Assembly: GCA_938034445.1 (NCBI GenBank)
Contig: CALHLD010000007.1
Location: forward strand, 1-64,000
Reading direction: 5' to 3'
Length of the DNA stretch: 64,000 nucleotides
From: an uncultured archaeon
GTDB lineage: Archaea; Thermoproteota; Nitrososphaeria; JACIWG01
Numbering within the stretch: position 1 is the first letter of the stretch; each line of letters opens with the position of its first letter. Position numbers and translations under genes: made by a program. Below are positions 36,860 through 45,366 of the stretch, one piece after another. Below the pieces are notes generated by a model. The model was not told where the DNA came from. It saw only the letters and a list, made by a program, of their open reading frames with translations, and searched no databases.

Positions 36860-37714
36860 CTACATCATATAATTTTGCCATCTTCTTATTTCTTCGTCAA
36901 GTTTTCTCTTTTTCCTCTTCTTTATAGAATACTCTTTTGGGTAGGCGCCTACAGTGTTATATGCTTCTAAAACAAGCTGGTCTGCTTCACCTTCCACGAA
37001 CTTATCCCAGCTATAGTAGTGTACATAATCTTGTGGTTTCACATACTCTATTGTAAACTCATCTAATCTTTCAGGATCAATGCATACGGTGACAATATCC
37101 AAACTTTTATGGAATGTTAATGGTGCAGTAAAGAGCCTTTGAGGGTCAATCTTATTCTCAACCTTTAAACCATCACTTTTTAACTCGAAAATTTTTTCTT
37201 TAACCTTCCCTATAACATATTCGACAACCGAGTATGCTGCATCGAGAGGATGTATTCTCTTATAAACTTCTTTTGAAATAGAATTGCTATTCAAATGTAT
37301 GTGTATTCCTTCACCAGACCATTTTATATAAACTGATTTAGTTATACCCTTGTTTTCTAAAAATTCGTGTATGATTTTTGCTGCTTGAACTGTCTTTTTC
37401 CAGTCCAAGATTTTATTGTCTATGTCCCAGACTGGTTCGGATGCAATTATGTTTGTCAGGTCTTTAACATCATCCTTTTCCTCAATTTTCCTGTAAAAGT
37501 GTATTGTTCCATAGACTGTTCTTATAGGAAAGGTTTCAATATAATTTCTAAGCTTTTTAACATCGTCTAATACAATGGGTTTAAAAGTTTTCCTATCATA
37601 TCTTATAATTTTTGAACCTTCTCCAGTTTCTATTAGAAAAGCACACCATCTACCACTACAGTATTTCACAATCTCGTTAGCCACTTCCTTCTTAGAATAA
37701 TGTTCTCTAATCAT
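36860..37714 (-). CDS. Archaeo-eukaryotic primase-like protein
   Basis: 284 aa. Motifs of the AEP (PriS/primpol) superfamily are visible: the DxD metal site in VWDIDN (about residue 94), SGEGIHIHL corresponding to the SGxGxH nucleotide-binding motif (about 151), and a later acidic segment around NKIDPQRLFTAPLTFH (about 205) resembling motif III. The C-terminus is Lys/Arg-rich. Shorter than replicative PriS, and no PriL gene is nearby. It begins 1 nt after the KaiC-like gene, so both are one operon. Primase, polymerase or a non-catalytic role are all possible. Confidence 0.72.
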   Translation of the reverse strand: MIREHYSKKEVANEIVKYCSGRWCAFLIETGEGSKIIRYDRKTFKPIVLDDVKKLRNYIETFPIRTVYGTIHFYRKIEEKDDVKDLTNIIASEPVWDIDNKILDWKKTVQAAKIIHEFLENKGITKSVYIKWSGEGIHIHLNSNSISKEVYKRIHPLDAAYSVVEYVIGKVKEKIFELKSDGLKVENKIDPQRLFTAPLTFHKSLDIVTVCIDPERLDEFTIEYVKPQDYVHYYSWDKFVEGEADQLVLEAYNTVGAYPKEYSIKKRKKRKLDEEIRRWQNYMM

Positions 37715-37715
37715 C

Positions 37716-38531
37716 TCATGTTCTCTTATTGTCGTATTCCATTTCCTCCTCTTGTCTTGCTTTAACGATTTTATTGACTACACTTTTAGGCAACCTTATA
37801 TCTTCCACCCTCATCTCGCTTGCTCCAACTATAGTTAAACCAGTATTAGGCTTGATCTCTATTTCATGCAGCCTTAGGCTGTGGTTTGTCTGCCTCATCT
37901 TCTCTATCAAAATATATCTTTTCAGTTGCCCATTGCGTATGATTCTACGGAATCTTATTATGCCGTCAGCTATATGTTCAACCCCCCAGCCGAAGGCATA
38001 TGATGTTGTTATAGCATACTGGGATGTTGCAAAGATTGTGAAATCCCACTTTGAAAGCACCTTCTTTACTAGATACGAGTGTCTTCTTGCCATAGCTGGC
38101 TTGTCAAGCCAAAAGGCCGATAGAGAGTCTATAACAAGCCTTGCCCTACCATAGCCAAGATACTTTTTAGCCTCAATAATCTTTCCTACAAGTTCATCGA
38201 TTTCTAAACTTTTTAAACTCCATGGGTCGTCATCTCCCATTAAAGCGTCAGCTAAAACCAGCTTCTTTTCACTTATTGCCTTCTCAAAATCCATGTTAAA
38301 CATCTTCGCTTGCGTAATAATAGACTTTCTGCTCTCCTCAGTTGTAACATAAACACACTTGTCCCCCTCCCTTATACCTTCATTAATATAGGTTATGCAG
38401 AGAACTGTTTTACCTGTTCCAGGTTCTCCGGTTAATGCTACAAAAAAGCCTTTAGGGATTCCTCCGTCTAATAGTTCATCTAATTCTTTTATTCCCGTTG
38501 AAAGCCTTTCTATACTATCTGAAGTCATCAT
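37716..38531 (-). CDS. KaiC-like RecA-family ATPase
   Basis: 271 aa single KaiC domain. Walker A is GEPGTGKTVL (about residue 35), the acid of the catalytic pair is in TTEESRKS (about 63), and Walker B is ARLVIDSLSAFW (about 130). Family members are archaeal KaiC/RadA-like ATPases with diverse or unknown roles in signalling and DNA transactions. No second KaiC domain or phosphorylation pair is seen. Directly upstream of the primase-like gene. Confidence 0.9.
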   Translation of the reverse strand: MMTSDSIERLSTGIKELDELLDGGIPKGFFVALTGEPGTGKTVLCITYINEGIREGDKCVYVTTEESRKSIITQAKMFNMDFEKAISEKKLVLADALMGDDDPWSLKSLEIDELVGKIIEAKKYLGYGRARLVIDSLSAFWLDKPAMARRHSYLVKKVLSKWDFTIFATSQYAITTSYAFGWGVEHIADGIIRFRRIIRNGQLKRYILIEKMRQTNHSLRLHEIEIKPNTGLTIVGASEMRVEDIRLPKSVVNKIVKARQEEEMEYDNKRT

Positions 38532-38622
38532 AATATTTTTTGCTTAGATGTTAAAAAATTTTTCTAATATTCTATAATAAAAGGTTATTAGCTTGTTTAA
38601 TCGATATCCGAATGGATGTAAT

Positions 38623-39294
38623 ATGGCTAAGTTTTTGAGGCATGAAGTTATCTCCAGGATATTAGAGATAGGGTTGATACCAACATTCTATGAAGACGAT
38701 GTTGAAGCAGCTAAGAAGATAGTTGAAGCATGCGCTGAAGGCGGTGCTAAGGTTGTAGAGTTCACAAACCGTGGCTCACAAGCATATCAAAAGTTTAGCG
38801 AACTTATAAGATGGAGAAACAGAGAGTTTCCAGAAATTGTCTTTGGTGCTGGAACAATAATCGAGCCTTCGATCGCATCCCTTTACATAAACTGTGGAGC
38901 CGACTTTATAGTCAGTCCAACCTTCAATAGAAATGTAGCGAAAGTTTGTAATAGGTATAAAGTACTTTATGTTCCAGGATGCTCTACACCAACCGAAATC
39001 ACATTAGCAGAAGAGATGGGTGCAGAAATAATAAAAGTATTTCCGGCAGATGTTCTAGGTCCACAGTTTATAAAAGACGTTTTAGGTCCAATGCCATGGT
39101 CAAAACTTATGCCTTCAGGGGGAGTGGAGCCTACAAAAGAAAGTGTTACAACTTGGATAAAGGCTGGTGCAGCAGCATTGAATATTGGCTCAAACCTTAT
39201 ACGAAAAGATTTGGTTAAAGAAAAAAAGTTTGACGAAATCAAAAAGATGGTGGAAGATTGCATAAAATGGATAAAAGAGGCAAGAGGACAATAA
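38623..39294 (+). CDS. KDPG/KHG aldolase, bacterial Eda-like
   Basis: 223 aa from ATG 38623; a TTG at 38593 would add ten residues. It cleaves 2-keto-3-deoxy-6-phosphogluconate to pyruvate and glyceraldehyde 3-phosphate, or is a 4-hydroxy-2-oxoglutarate aldolase. The TIM-barrel signatures are GLIPTFYEDDV, VVEFTNRG, FGAGTI, the Schiff-base Lys in IIKVFPADVLGP (about residue 137) and PSGGVEPT. This is the bacterial-type class I fold rather than the archaeal dihydrodipicolinate-synthase-like KDG aldolase. No other Entner-Doudoroff genes adjoin it. Confidence 0.88.
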   Translation: MAKFLRHEVISRILEIGLIPTFYEDDVEAAKKIVEACAEGGAKVVEFTNRGSQAYQKFSELIRWRNREFPEIVFGAGTIIEPSIASLYINCGADFIVSPTFNRNVAKVCNRYKVLYVPGCSTPTEITLAEEMGAEIIKVFPADVLGPQFIKDVLGPMPWSKLMPSGGVEPTKESVTTWIKAGAAALNIGSNLIRKDLVKEKKFDEIKKMVEDCIKWIKEARGQ

Positions 39295-39325
39295 ATTAGT
39301 AAAACTCTCACATTATATGCTTCTT

Positions 39326-39946
39326 CTAAAATAAGCCTAATAATATGAGGATCCATGGTCTTCCAAAATAGGAATATAATATCATGTTAGTAATGTAGCC
39401 GACACACATGGGAACTATCGACGGTAAACCTACTTCAGCTTCCACGACAGCCTCTTTTCCCTCCTTCAAAAGATTTTCAAGTCTCCTGTAAGCTTCGTCA
39501 GCTATTCTTGAAAGCCCTTCCTCTTTCCCTTCAACATAAACTTTTCTAGGATAAACGTTTCTTCTACTCATGAACTCTTTTAATGGTATCAATAACCTTC
39601 TATCCCTTTTAAACAGGGTCCATATTGCGTAGGGTAAGGTTACGAAAAGAAATATTAGCATGCTTCCTACAGGTGCAAGTATGTCATCGTCCACTACCAT
39701 AAAAGCGAAGCCTATTAAGTCAGCTAAACCCCCTCCAATAACGTAGCATACTATGATTATTGATGCTATAATAACAAGTCTTGTGGTAAGCAATGTTATG
39801 TTGTCAAGGTTCTGATATACCATGATCGCTGTAGCCAGAGCTGCAGGTATCCACGTGTAGTCGCTGACCTCATTTTTCCTATAATCTTGTACAGCTCCCG
39901 CGATAAAGCTCAATGATACCAGTACAGAAACTATGTTCATTACCAC
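39326..39946 (-). CDS. Archaeal A24 prepilin/preflagellin peptidase-like protein
   Basis: 206 aa. About five membrane helices; the first aspartate is in AGAVQDYRKNEVSD (about residue 21) and the second in the GGGLADL motif (about 74), matching the GxGD/GGADxxxx arrangement of aspartic peptidase family A24. These enzymes cleave class III signal peptides of archaellins and pilins at the membrane. A soluble charged loop (residues about 120-175) separates the last helices. It begins 13 nt after the DNA ligase stop codon on the same strand. Confidence 0.82.
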   Translation of the reverse strand: MVMNIVSVLVSLSFIAGAVQDYRKNEVSDYTWIPAALATAIMVYQNLDNITLLTTRLVIIASIIIVCYVIGGGLADLIGFAFMVVDDDILAPVGSMLIFLFVTLPYAIWTLFKRDRRLLIPLKEFMSRRNVYPRKVYVEGKEEGLSRIADEAYRRLENLLKEGKEAVVEAEVGLPSIVPMCVGYITNMILYSYFGRPWILILLGLF

Positions 39947-39959
39947 ACCACATCATTTT

Positions 39960-41642
39960 TCAAATATTTAGCCTTTCACTTCTCAAATTCTTTTGTCTCT
40001 CGTATATGGCTTTAACCTTTTCAATTGTGTCAGCTTCCTCAATACTCTTATCATCTCTTATCCTCTTTATTCTCGGAAACCTTAACGCAAAACCACTTTC
40101 ATGTCTGCTAGATTTCTGTATACCATTAAATGCGACCTCTATTACAATTTCTGGTCTAACAATGAGTCTCCACCCCTCATCTTTAACTGTCAACTCTTTC
40201 AAACGTTCATTCATTTCTAAAAGTTCCCTGTCTGTAAGCCCAGAATATGCTTTCCCAATGGTCTTCAAAACATTATCATCCCAGATTGAAAAAACGTAGT
40301 CTGAAAATATTTCAGCCCTTTTACCATGCCCCCTTTCTGCTGCAACGACTACAGCGTCTATAGTGTCCAACTCCTTCTTCAATTTTATCCAATATTTTCC
40401 ACGTTTTCCTACAGTATAGAAGGAGGATGGATCCTTTAACATTAGCCCCTCATATCCAAGCCCTATACTCTCTTGAAACATTCTTTCGATTTCCTCCTTT
40501 TTTGAAACAAGCTTGTACTCCAAACATTTTATTCTCTCAACAAACTTAATTTTATCAATAATCTTCTTTCTTTCAATAAGAGCTTTCTTGTAACATGGTT
40601 CATTATCAAAATATAGTATATCATATACGAAAAGGGCTAAAGGTATTTCTTCAACAAGTTTTTCGTCAACATATTTCCTCTGCAGCCTCTGCTGAAGCTT
40701 TGAAAAGGGTAATGGTTTCTCATCCTTGAAGGCTATAATCTCGCCATCCAATATAAAATCATTGCCTATCTTTAACAGGTCTCCAACTATTTCCGGAAAC
40801 TGTTTACTAACCTCGTTCCCTTTCCTCGAAAATATCCTTACTACATTTCCCTTTTTATGGCATTGGACTCTAACGCCATCAAGCTTAAACTCGCAAACTA
40901 ACTCTTTCCTAAAATATTTTATAACCTCCTCTGCACTTTGCATAGATTCCGCGAGCATAAAATTGGTTGGATGCAAAAGTTCAAGTTTTGCCTCAGAAAG
41001 CCTCCCATACTTGGCTAAGATTGCTGTTTCTCCTACATCGTTTATTAAAAGGAAGGCTTCGTTAACTTCATCAAATCTTCTACCAAACGCTTCTGAAATA
41101 CTTTCAATAATAAGCCCACCGACTAAGCCTATTCTCATTTCCCCCGTTAAAATCTTTGTGAAATACTTTGCCTCCAATGGTGTCATGTTCAAGTAGATTC
41201 CTGTCAAAATCCTCTTCTTCTCTAAAAATGAGCCCTTACCTGTAGACTCGGCGACCTTTCTAAGAAGTGAATAAATTTTGCTTAGATCATATTTTTCCTC
41301 AACAAGGGGCTTAATAACCCGCCTCCCCAATATCTCTTCTGAAGCATCACCCAAATCACCATGCTTTATTATAATATCCCTTAAAATGTTACCGTTTAAT
41401 CCGCTGACTTCTTTTAAAATATCTAAGAGTGTAGAGTATCCTACCTGAAGTTCTATATTCTCCCATGGTGGAAAGATCTGTCCAGATAGTAGGTTACATG
41501 CTATTTTAAGGTCCCCATCTTCTAAGCCTCTCAAATACTTGGAAACTATTTCAATCTTCATGTTTTTGCTTGAAGTACCTCTAACATTCTCACATGTTTC
41601 AGCAAATGCTAGGAAACCGCTATCATAGCCCTCTGGCATCAT
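39960..41642 (-). CDS. lig: ATP-dependent DNA ligase
   Basis: 560 aa, archaeal/eukaryotic type. An N-terminal DNA-binding helical domain (about residues 1-220) precedes the adenylation domain with the KxDG motif EFKLDGVR (lysine about 248), GEIIAF, the YDILYF segment, EGLMLKDPSS (about 415), and KRGKYWIKLKK. The OB domain ends FALRFPRIKRIRDDK. It joins Okazaki fragments and repair nicks. The gene heads a minus-strand pair with the prepilin peptidase gene; it is separate from the Lhr-exonuclease cluster 33 kb away. Confidence 0.96.
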   Translation of the reverse strand: MMPEGYDSGFLAFAETCENVRGTSSKNMKIEIVSKYLRGLEDGDLKIACNLLSGQIFPPWENIELQVGYSTLLDILKEVSGLNGNILRDIIIKHGDLGDASEEILGRRVIKPLVEEKYDLSKIYSLLRKVAESTGKGSFLEKKRILTGIYLNMTPLEAKYFTKILTGEMRIGLVGGLIIESISEAFGRRFDEVNEAFLLINDVGETAILAKYGRLSEAKLELLHPTNFMLAESMQSAEEVIKYFRKELVCEFKLDGVRVQCHKKGNVVRIFSRKGNEVSKQFPEIVGDLLKIGNDFILDGEIIAFKDEKPLPFSKLQQRLQRKYVDEKLVEEIPLALFVYDILYFDNEPCYKKALIERKKIIDKIKFVERIKCLEYKLVSKKEEIERMFQESIGLGYEGLMLKDPSSFYTVGKRGKYWIKLKKELDTIDAVVVAAERGHGKRAEIFSDYVFSIWDDNVLKTIGKAYSGLTDRELLEMNERLKELTVKDEGWRLIVRPEIVIEVAFNGIQKSSRHESGFALRFPRIKRIRDDKSIEEADTIEKVKAIYERQKNLRSERLNI

Positions 41643-41691
41643 ACATATATTCGTATAAAGGGATAAATAATATTTTGTCGGTGCTTATATA

Positions 41692-42132
41692 ATGTTTTTA
41701 GCAAAAAATTGTGTGAACTACAAAATACATTTTTCTAGAGAACTTTGCAACGGCTGCAAAATATGTGAGCACGTTTGCTCTATAACCCACAAAGGTGTTT
41801 CAAGAATAAAAATTATTAGCACATTAGAAAATTTTGATGCACTACTATGCACCCAATGCGAGGATCAGAAATGTGTTAAAGTCTGCGGTAACAGTGCACT
41901 ATTTATAGACAAGTACACAGGCACACCAACCATATCTCTAGACTTATGCAGTAAATGCATGAAATGTTTTATCTCATGCGAATCTAGTGGACTACATTAT
42001 GACAGCACAAAAGAGGAAATAGTAGTATGCGATACATGCAATCAAAGCTTCCTTTGTATAAAACTATGTCCAAAGCATGCACTATCAAAACTCATGATAC
42101 AGGAACATATAGCTTACACAAAAAGCTTTTAA
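41692..42132 (+). CDS. Polyferredoxin-like 4Fe-4S protein
   Basis: 146 aa with cysteine motifs for four 4Fe-4S clusters: CNGCKICEHVC (about residue 20), CTQCEDQKCVKVC (about 53), CSKCMKCFISC (about 87), and CDTCNQSFLCIKLC (about 113). The layout resembles HycB/DmsB-type electron-transfer subunits of oxidoreductases such as aldehyde:ferredoxin oxidoreductase. No catalytic subunit is adjacent. It precedes the NnrD-like gene by about 26 nt and shares with it a C-over-G coding-strand bias. Confidence 0.9.
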   Translation: MFLAKNCVNYKIHFSRELCNGCKICEHVCSITHKGVSRIKIISTLENFDALLCTQCEDQKCVKVCGNSALFIDKYTGTPTISLDLCSKCMKCFISCESSGLHYDSTKEEIVVCDTCNQSFLCIKLCPKHALSKLMIQEHIAYTKSF

Positions 42133-42158
42133 AACATAAATCTTCTCTAAAGAAAGCT

Positions 42159-43004
42159 ATGGAGAACGTTAGAGAAGTAACCAAAGAACTCGTAAAAGAC
42201 CTCATAAGCAAAGTTAAATTTCCAAACATCATCGAAGACAATCCCATACTCATCGTAGGAGGAAGCTGGCTACACCACGGCCCACCCTTCCTCGCAGCCT
42301 CCTCCGCCCTCAAGACCGGTATCGTAAAAGTATACTTGGCAGCTCCAAAAACATTGTCGACAGTCTTTAGGATAATGTCCCCAGACATAATCGTGTTACC
42401 TTTACCTGACATGAAGTTTACTAAAGGCTGTGCGAGGCGGCTGCTAAAGTGGATGCCTACTGTTGGCGCAATATTATTGGGTCCAGGACTTGGTAAAGGC
42501 TGTAGAGAAGGTCTAGAAGTCTTTTTGAAAGAGACCAAAAACACTCCACTTATACTTGTTGACGATGCATTACATTACGATACCATCAGACTACTAAATA
42601 ATAGAAAACATTTAATAATTTTGACAGCAAAAGATTTTCCAAGACTATTTAATACAACTTTGCCAGAAGATTTTGAAGGAAAAATTAACATCGTGAACTC
42701 AAAAGCGAAAGAAGTTAACATAACCATATACTTAAAAGATAACTTAGACATAATTAGCGATGGAGAAACAACATTCACCTACAACCCACCCCTTCCACAG
42801 CCAATCCTGTATGGAAGTTTAAGCGTATTAGCTGGAATCGCAGTTGCCTATTCCACCATAGGCCTTAATTCAATAGAATCGGCTGCCATATCATCATACA
42901 TTAATGGAAAAATCCACACCCTCGCCTACCAAGAAAGGGGAAAACATTATACTTCCTCAGATTTAATTGAATACGTTCAAATAGTAGTAAAAGAAGTACT
43001 CTAA
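42159..43004 (+). CDS. NnrD-like (YjeF C-terminal) ribokinase-fold protein, active-site Asp missing
   Basis: 281 aa from the ATG at 42159; an upstream ATG at 42027 would overlap the polyferredoxin gene and lacks homology-like sequence. Features of ADP/ATP-dependent NAD(P)HX dehydratases are ILIVGGSWLHHGPPFLA, PDIIVLPLPD, GPGLGKG (about residue 112) and LVDDAL. In the family the closing motif is GTGD-VLAGI with a catalytic Asp; here it reads GSLSVLAGI (about residue 231), so the Asp is Ser. No YjeF-N epimerase domain is fused. It may be inactive or have a different reaction. Confidence 0.75.
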   Translation: MENVREVTKELVKDLISKVKFPNIIEDNPILIVGGSWLHHGPPFLAASSALKTGIVKVYLAAPKTLSTVFRIMSPDIIVLPLPDMKFTKGCARRLLKWMPTVGAILLGPGLGKGCREGLEVFLKETKNTPLILVDDALHYDTIRLLNNRKHLIILTAKDFPRLFNTTLPEDFEGKINIVNSKAKEVNITIYLKDNLDIISDGETTFTYNPPLPQPILYGSLSVLAGIAVAYSTIGLNSIESAAISSYINGKIHTLAYQERGKHYTSSDLIEYVQIVVKEVL

Positions 43005-43052
43005 AATGAAAAAAGAATAAATAAACCCACTAAACCATACCTTCGGTGACAC

Positions 43053-43766
43053 ATGAATAAACTGTCTGAAATAAAGATCAGAATATATGCAATAGAAATA
43101 TTAAACCATGTAAAAAAGAACATGACATACAAAATGCTCTCAAATGAACTTAAAATGTCAGCACCAGTCATAAGCAGATACATCAAAGGACACGTACTCC
43201 CAAGCCTTGACAGAGCCCAAGAAATAATAAAATGGTTCGAAGAATCCTACTTCAGAAAAATGTTACAAGACGAAATTCAAGTCAAAGAAGGCGGCATAAT
43301 CGACGTCTCCTTCCTAACATACGACACCGTCCTACAGCGTGTGATAGCAAAACAGGCCCTAAACTTCCTCAAAAATGTTGAAGTAACAAAGATTCTTACA
43401 GTCGAAACAAACGGTATCCCAATAGCCCTCCAAATCGGAAACGAACTAGTCGTCGACGTAATCATCGCAAGAAAAGAACGCCAAATAGGATTCGAAAAAT
43501 ACATCGAAACATCCTACACACTAACCCCACCAACCATAAAATCCCTATACATCCCCAAAAACGCGTTAAAAAAAAGCGACAAAATTTTAATCGTAGACGA
43601 CCTAATAAGAACCGGCAACACAATCAAAGCCCTAATCACACTAGTAAACAAGAGTGGTGCAACTCTCTCCGGAATATTCACAGTCATCAACGTAAACCAA
43701 GCAATGGAAAGACTAAAAAACGAATTAAACATAAACATTCCAACATACTATATAATATCAAAGTAA
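43053..43766 (+). CDS. HTH-phosphoribosyltransferase regulator (GfcR/PurR-like)
   Basis: 237 aa. An N-terminal Xre-type helix-turn-helix (MTYKMLSNELKMSAPVISRY, about residues 27-46) is fused to a type I phosphoribosyltransferase domain with the PRPP-binding signature ILIVDDLIRTGNT (about 176). Archaeal homologues are annotated as orotate phosphoribosyltransferase-like regulators; halophile GfcR controls sugar degradation genes. The targets here are unknown. The sequence is C/A-rich on the coding strand like the two preceding genes. Confidence 0.85.
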   Translation: MNKLSEIKIRIYAIEILNHVKKNMTYKMLSNELKMSAPVISRYIKGHVLPSLDRAQEIIKWFEESYFRKMLQDEIQVKEGGIIDVSFLTYDTVLQRVIAKQALNFLKNVEVTKILTVETNGIPIALQIGNELVVDVIIARKERQIGFEKYIETSYTLTPPTIKSLYIPKNALKKSDKILIVDDLIRTGNTIKALITLVNKSGATLSGIFTVINVNQAMERLKNELNINIPTYYIISK

Positions 43767-43938
43767 TATCAACTAAATTAACAAAAATACCTTAGAATAT
43801 GTTAAATTTCTTAGAGATTTAACCCCCTTATATGAAAATTAAATTTTCTACCCTTATATATCCCTTTGCAGATTAGAGGATAATAGAAAAACTTTGTTCA
43901 AAAAGCCTTAAATAAAGTTTCTTAATTAATTATTTTTT

Positions 43939-44367
43939 ATGCATAAGCGTTGGTCATTAGAGACTATTAAACCGAAACAGCGTATCCTATACTATATTTG
44001 GAGAAAGGGTGGTGTTGAAGATAACATTTCAGCTTTAAGTAGAGCATTAGGTTATTTAGACGACCAGCCTGTTCGCAATATGGTCAACGATTTGATTGGA
44101 GAAAAATGTTTACAAATTAAGGAAAATAGAATTAAGATTACACAAAAAGGAATTAATAAGATAATGATATACATCTTTCCTCGTATTATGTTACCATTCT
44201 TTTTCACTTTATCTTTTGTATTCATATGGTATGGTGTAGGCGAAATGTTTTTTGGAATAGAAGTTCTCCCAATTACTTTAATTTTTGTTGGAATTGTCAT
44301 TTTTATTTTTTCGATTTACATATTGTACTTTAATAATAAGTTTGAAAAGGACATCATAAGGATTTGA
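43939..44367 (+). CDS. Winged-helix protein with two membrane helices
   Basis: 142 aa. Residues 1-75 read as a winged helix (KQRILYYIWRKGG, ISALSRALGYLDDQPVRNMVNDLI, IKITQKGINK). Residues about 80-135 hold two hydrophobic helices with a short loop (GVGEMFFGIEVLP). Membrane-tethered HTH regulators of this layout occur in archaea. A TATA-like box (ttaaataaag) lies about 35 nt upstream. It is followed about 90 nt later by the small two-helix protein gene at 44460. Confidence 0.75.
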   Translation: MHKRWSLETIKPKQRILYYIWRKGGVEDNISALSRALGYLDDQPVRNMVNDLIGEKCLQIKENRIKITQKGINKIMIYIFPRIMLPFFFTLSFVFIWYGVGEMFFGIEVLPITLIFVGIVIFIFSIYILYFNNKFEKDIIRI

Positions 44368-44459
44368 AGTAATATAGGATACGTTAAAATGACGGAGTGC
44401 CTCCTTCAAGATAACCTCTAATAGTCTATGAAATCTTATAATAAAGGGGGTGAGTGAAG

Positions 44460-44618
44460 TTGGAAATCCCTTTACCCGTTTGGGTTATGATATTAGGGTT
44501 AATGGTAATAATCATATCCTCGATACTACCGCAACTTATACCTTCTTGGATAGGATACGCTCTACTGATTCTCGGATTAATTGTAACGTTGTTTTTAAGT
44601 ATTAAGAAAGGTGGATGA
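44460..44618 (+). CDS. Small two-helix membrane protein
   Basis: 52 aa starting at TTG 44460 with a strong ribosome-binding sequence (GGGGGTGA, 44446-44453) 6 nt upstream. Two hydrophobic segments (VWVMILGLMVIIISS and WIGYALLILGLIVTLF) are joined by a Pro-containing turn (LPQLIPS), and the C-terminus is basic (SIKKGG). No family is recognised. It follows the membrane-tethered HTH protein on the same strand and may be functionally linked to it. Confidence 0.6.
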   Translation: MEIPLPVWVMILGLMVIIISSILPQLIPSWIGYALLILGLIVTLFLSIKKGG

Positions 44619-44846
44619 ATTTGGATATAGAAAGTTTATCGAAGTCTTTCTGTCAATATAATATTGGTATTTATAAATTTTTACTGCAAAAAAATTTTAA
44701 ATTTTTTTTTCTTTTACAACAAATATACAATATTGCCATTGATAACTGCCCTGGAGTTATAGGTCAGACCTCTTCCCATACTCTATCTTTATGAGAAAGA
44801 GGCTTGAGTTCAAAAGGTTAAAATAAAGGCTAGACAAATACAAATT
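44619..44846. other. AT-rich gap before the MNT gene
   Basis: The segment contains T-rich tracts (near 44675-44715, with runs of A and T) that would act as a transcription terminator in archaea, then about 110 bases before the MNT start codon. I see no convincing gene; a 59-codon frame from 44615 is low-complexity and was not accepted. Confidence 0.4.
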
Positions 44847-45128
44847 ATGGAATTAGAGCAGATCAAAGATAAGATAATTCCCGTATTAAGACGCTATGGC
44901 GTCAAGAAAGCGTCCGTTTTCGGCTCTTTTGTGAGAGGAGAAGAAAAGGAAGATAGTGACATAGATATCCTAGTCGAATTTGAAAGGGAGAAAAGCCTTC
45001 TTGACCTTGCAGGATTAAAAATAGATTTAGAAGAGGCTTTGGGAAGAAAGGTTGATGTTTTAACCTATAATTCTTTACACCCTCTTTTAAAAGATAGGAT
45101 TTTGCAGGAACAGAAGACAATTCTATGA
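44847..45128 (+). CDS. MNT-type nucleotidyltransferase, antitoxin of a HEPN/MNT pair
   Basis: 93 aa minimal nucleotidyltransferase. The GSFVRGE motif and the following SDIDILVEF (metal-binding DxD, about residues 37-43) are intact, and VDVLTYNSLHP supplies the third acid. In HEPN/MNT modules this protein neutralises the HEPN ribonuclease, in studied cases by AMPylation. The downstream HEPN frame overlaps its stop codon (ATGA) but is truncated, so the antitoxin appears to be an orphan. Confidence 0.88.
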   Translation: MELEQIKDKIIPVLRRYGVKKASVFGSFVRGEEKEDSDIDILVEFEREKSLLDLAGLKIDLEEALGRKVDVLTYNSLHPLLKDRILQEQKTIL

Positions 45129-45250
45129 AAAAGGATCCGACAATCTTCATTAAGCACATCTTAGAAAGCATAGAAGCAATAGAGGAATACACGAAAGATT
45201 TGACCAAACCTCAATTTTTAGCTTCAAGAAAGAAACAGACACCATCATAA
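45125..45250 (+). pseudogene. Truncated HEPN toxin gene (DUF86)
   Basis: The frame begins ATG at 45125, overlapping the MNT stop codon, and reads MKKDPTIFIKHILESIEAIE then EEYTKDLTKPQFLASRKKQ before TAA at 45248. This matches the first ~38 residues of DUF86 HEPN proteins, which are usually about 110 aa. The part carrying the RNase motif (R-x4-6-H) is missing, so no active toxin can be made. The next 200 bases do not obviously continue the protein. Confidence 0.75.
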
Positions 45251-45366
45251 ACTAGATGTCACAATGTATTTTAACAACATACATATATCTATCTAATCGA
45301 TCTATAAAGGGTTGGCGCCAGAATATTGATACAGAACCTAAGAATGAGGGTAATTTGTTGAAATAA

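Noticed and set aside
44615..44794. 59-codon open frame overlapping the small membrane protein's stop codon (ATGA)
   Set aside because: Composition is dominated by A/T runs (KFLLQKNFKFFFLLQQ), it crosses a T-rich terminator-like tract, and it has no recognisable feature.
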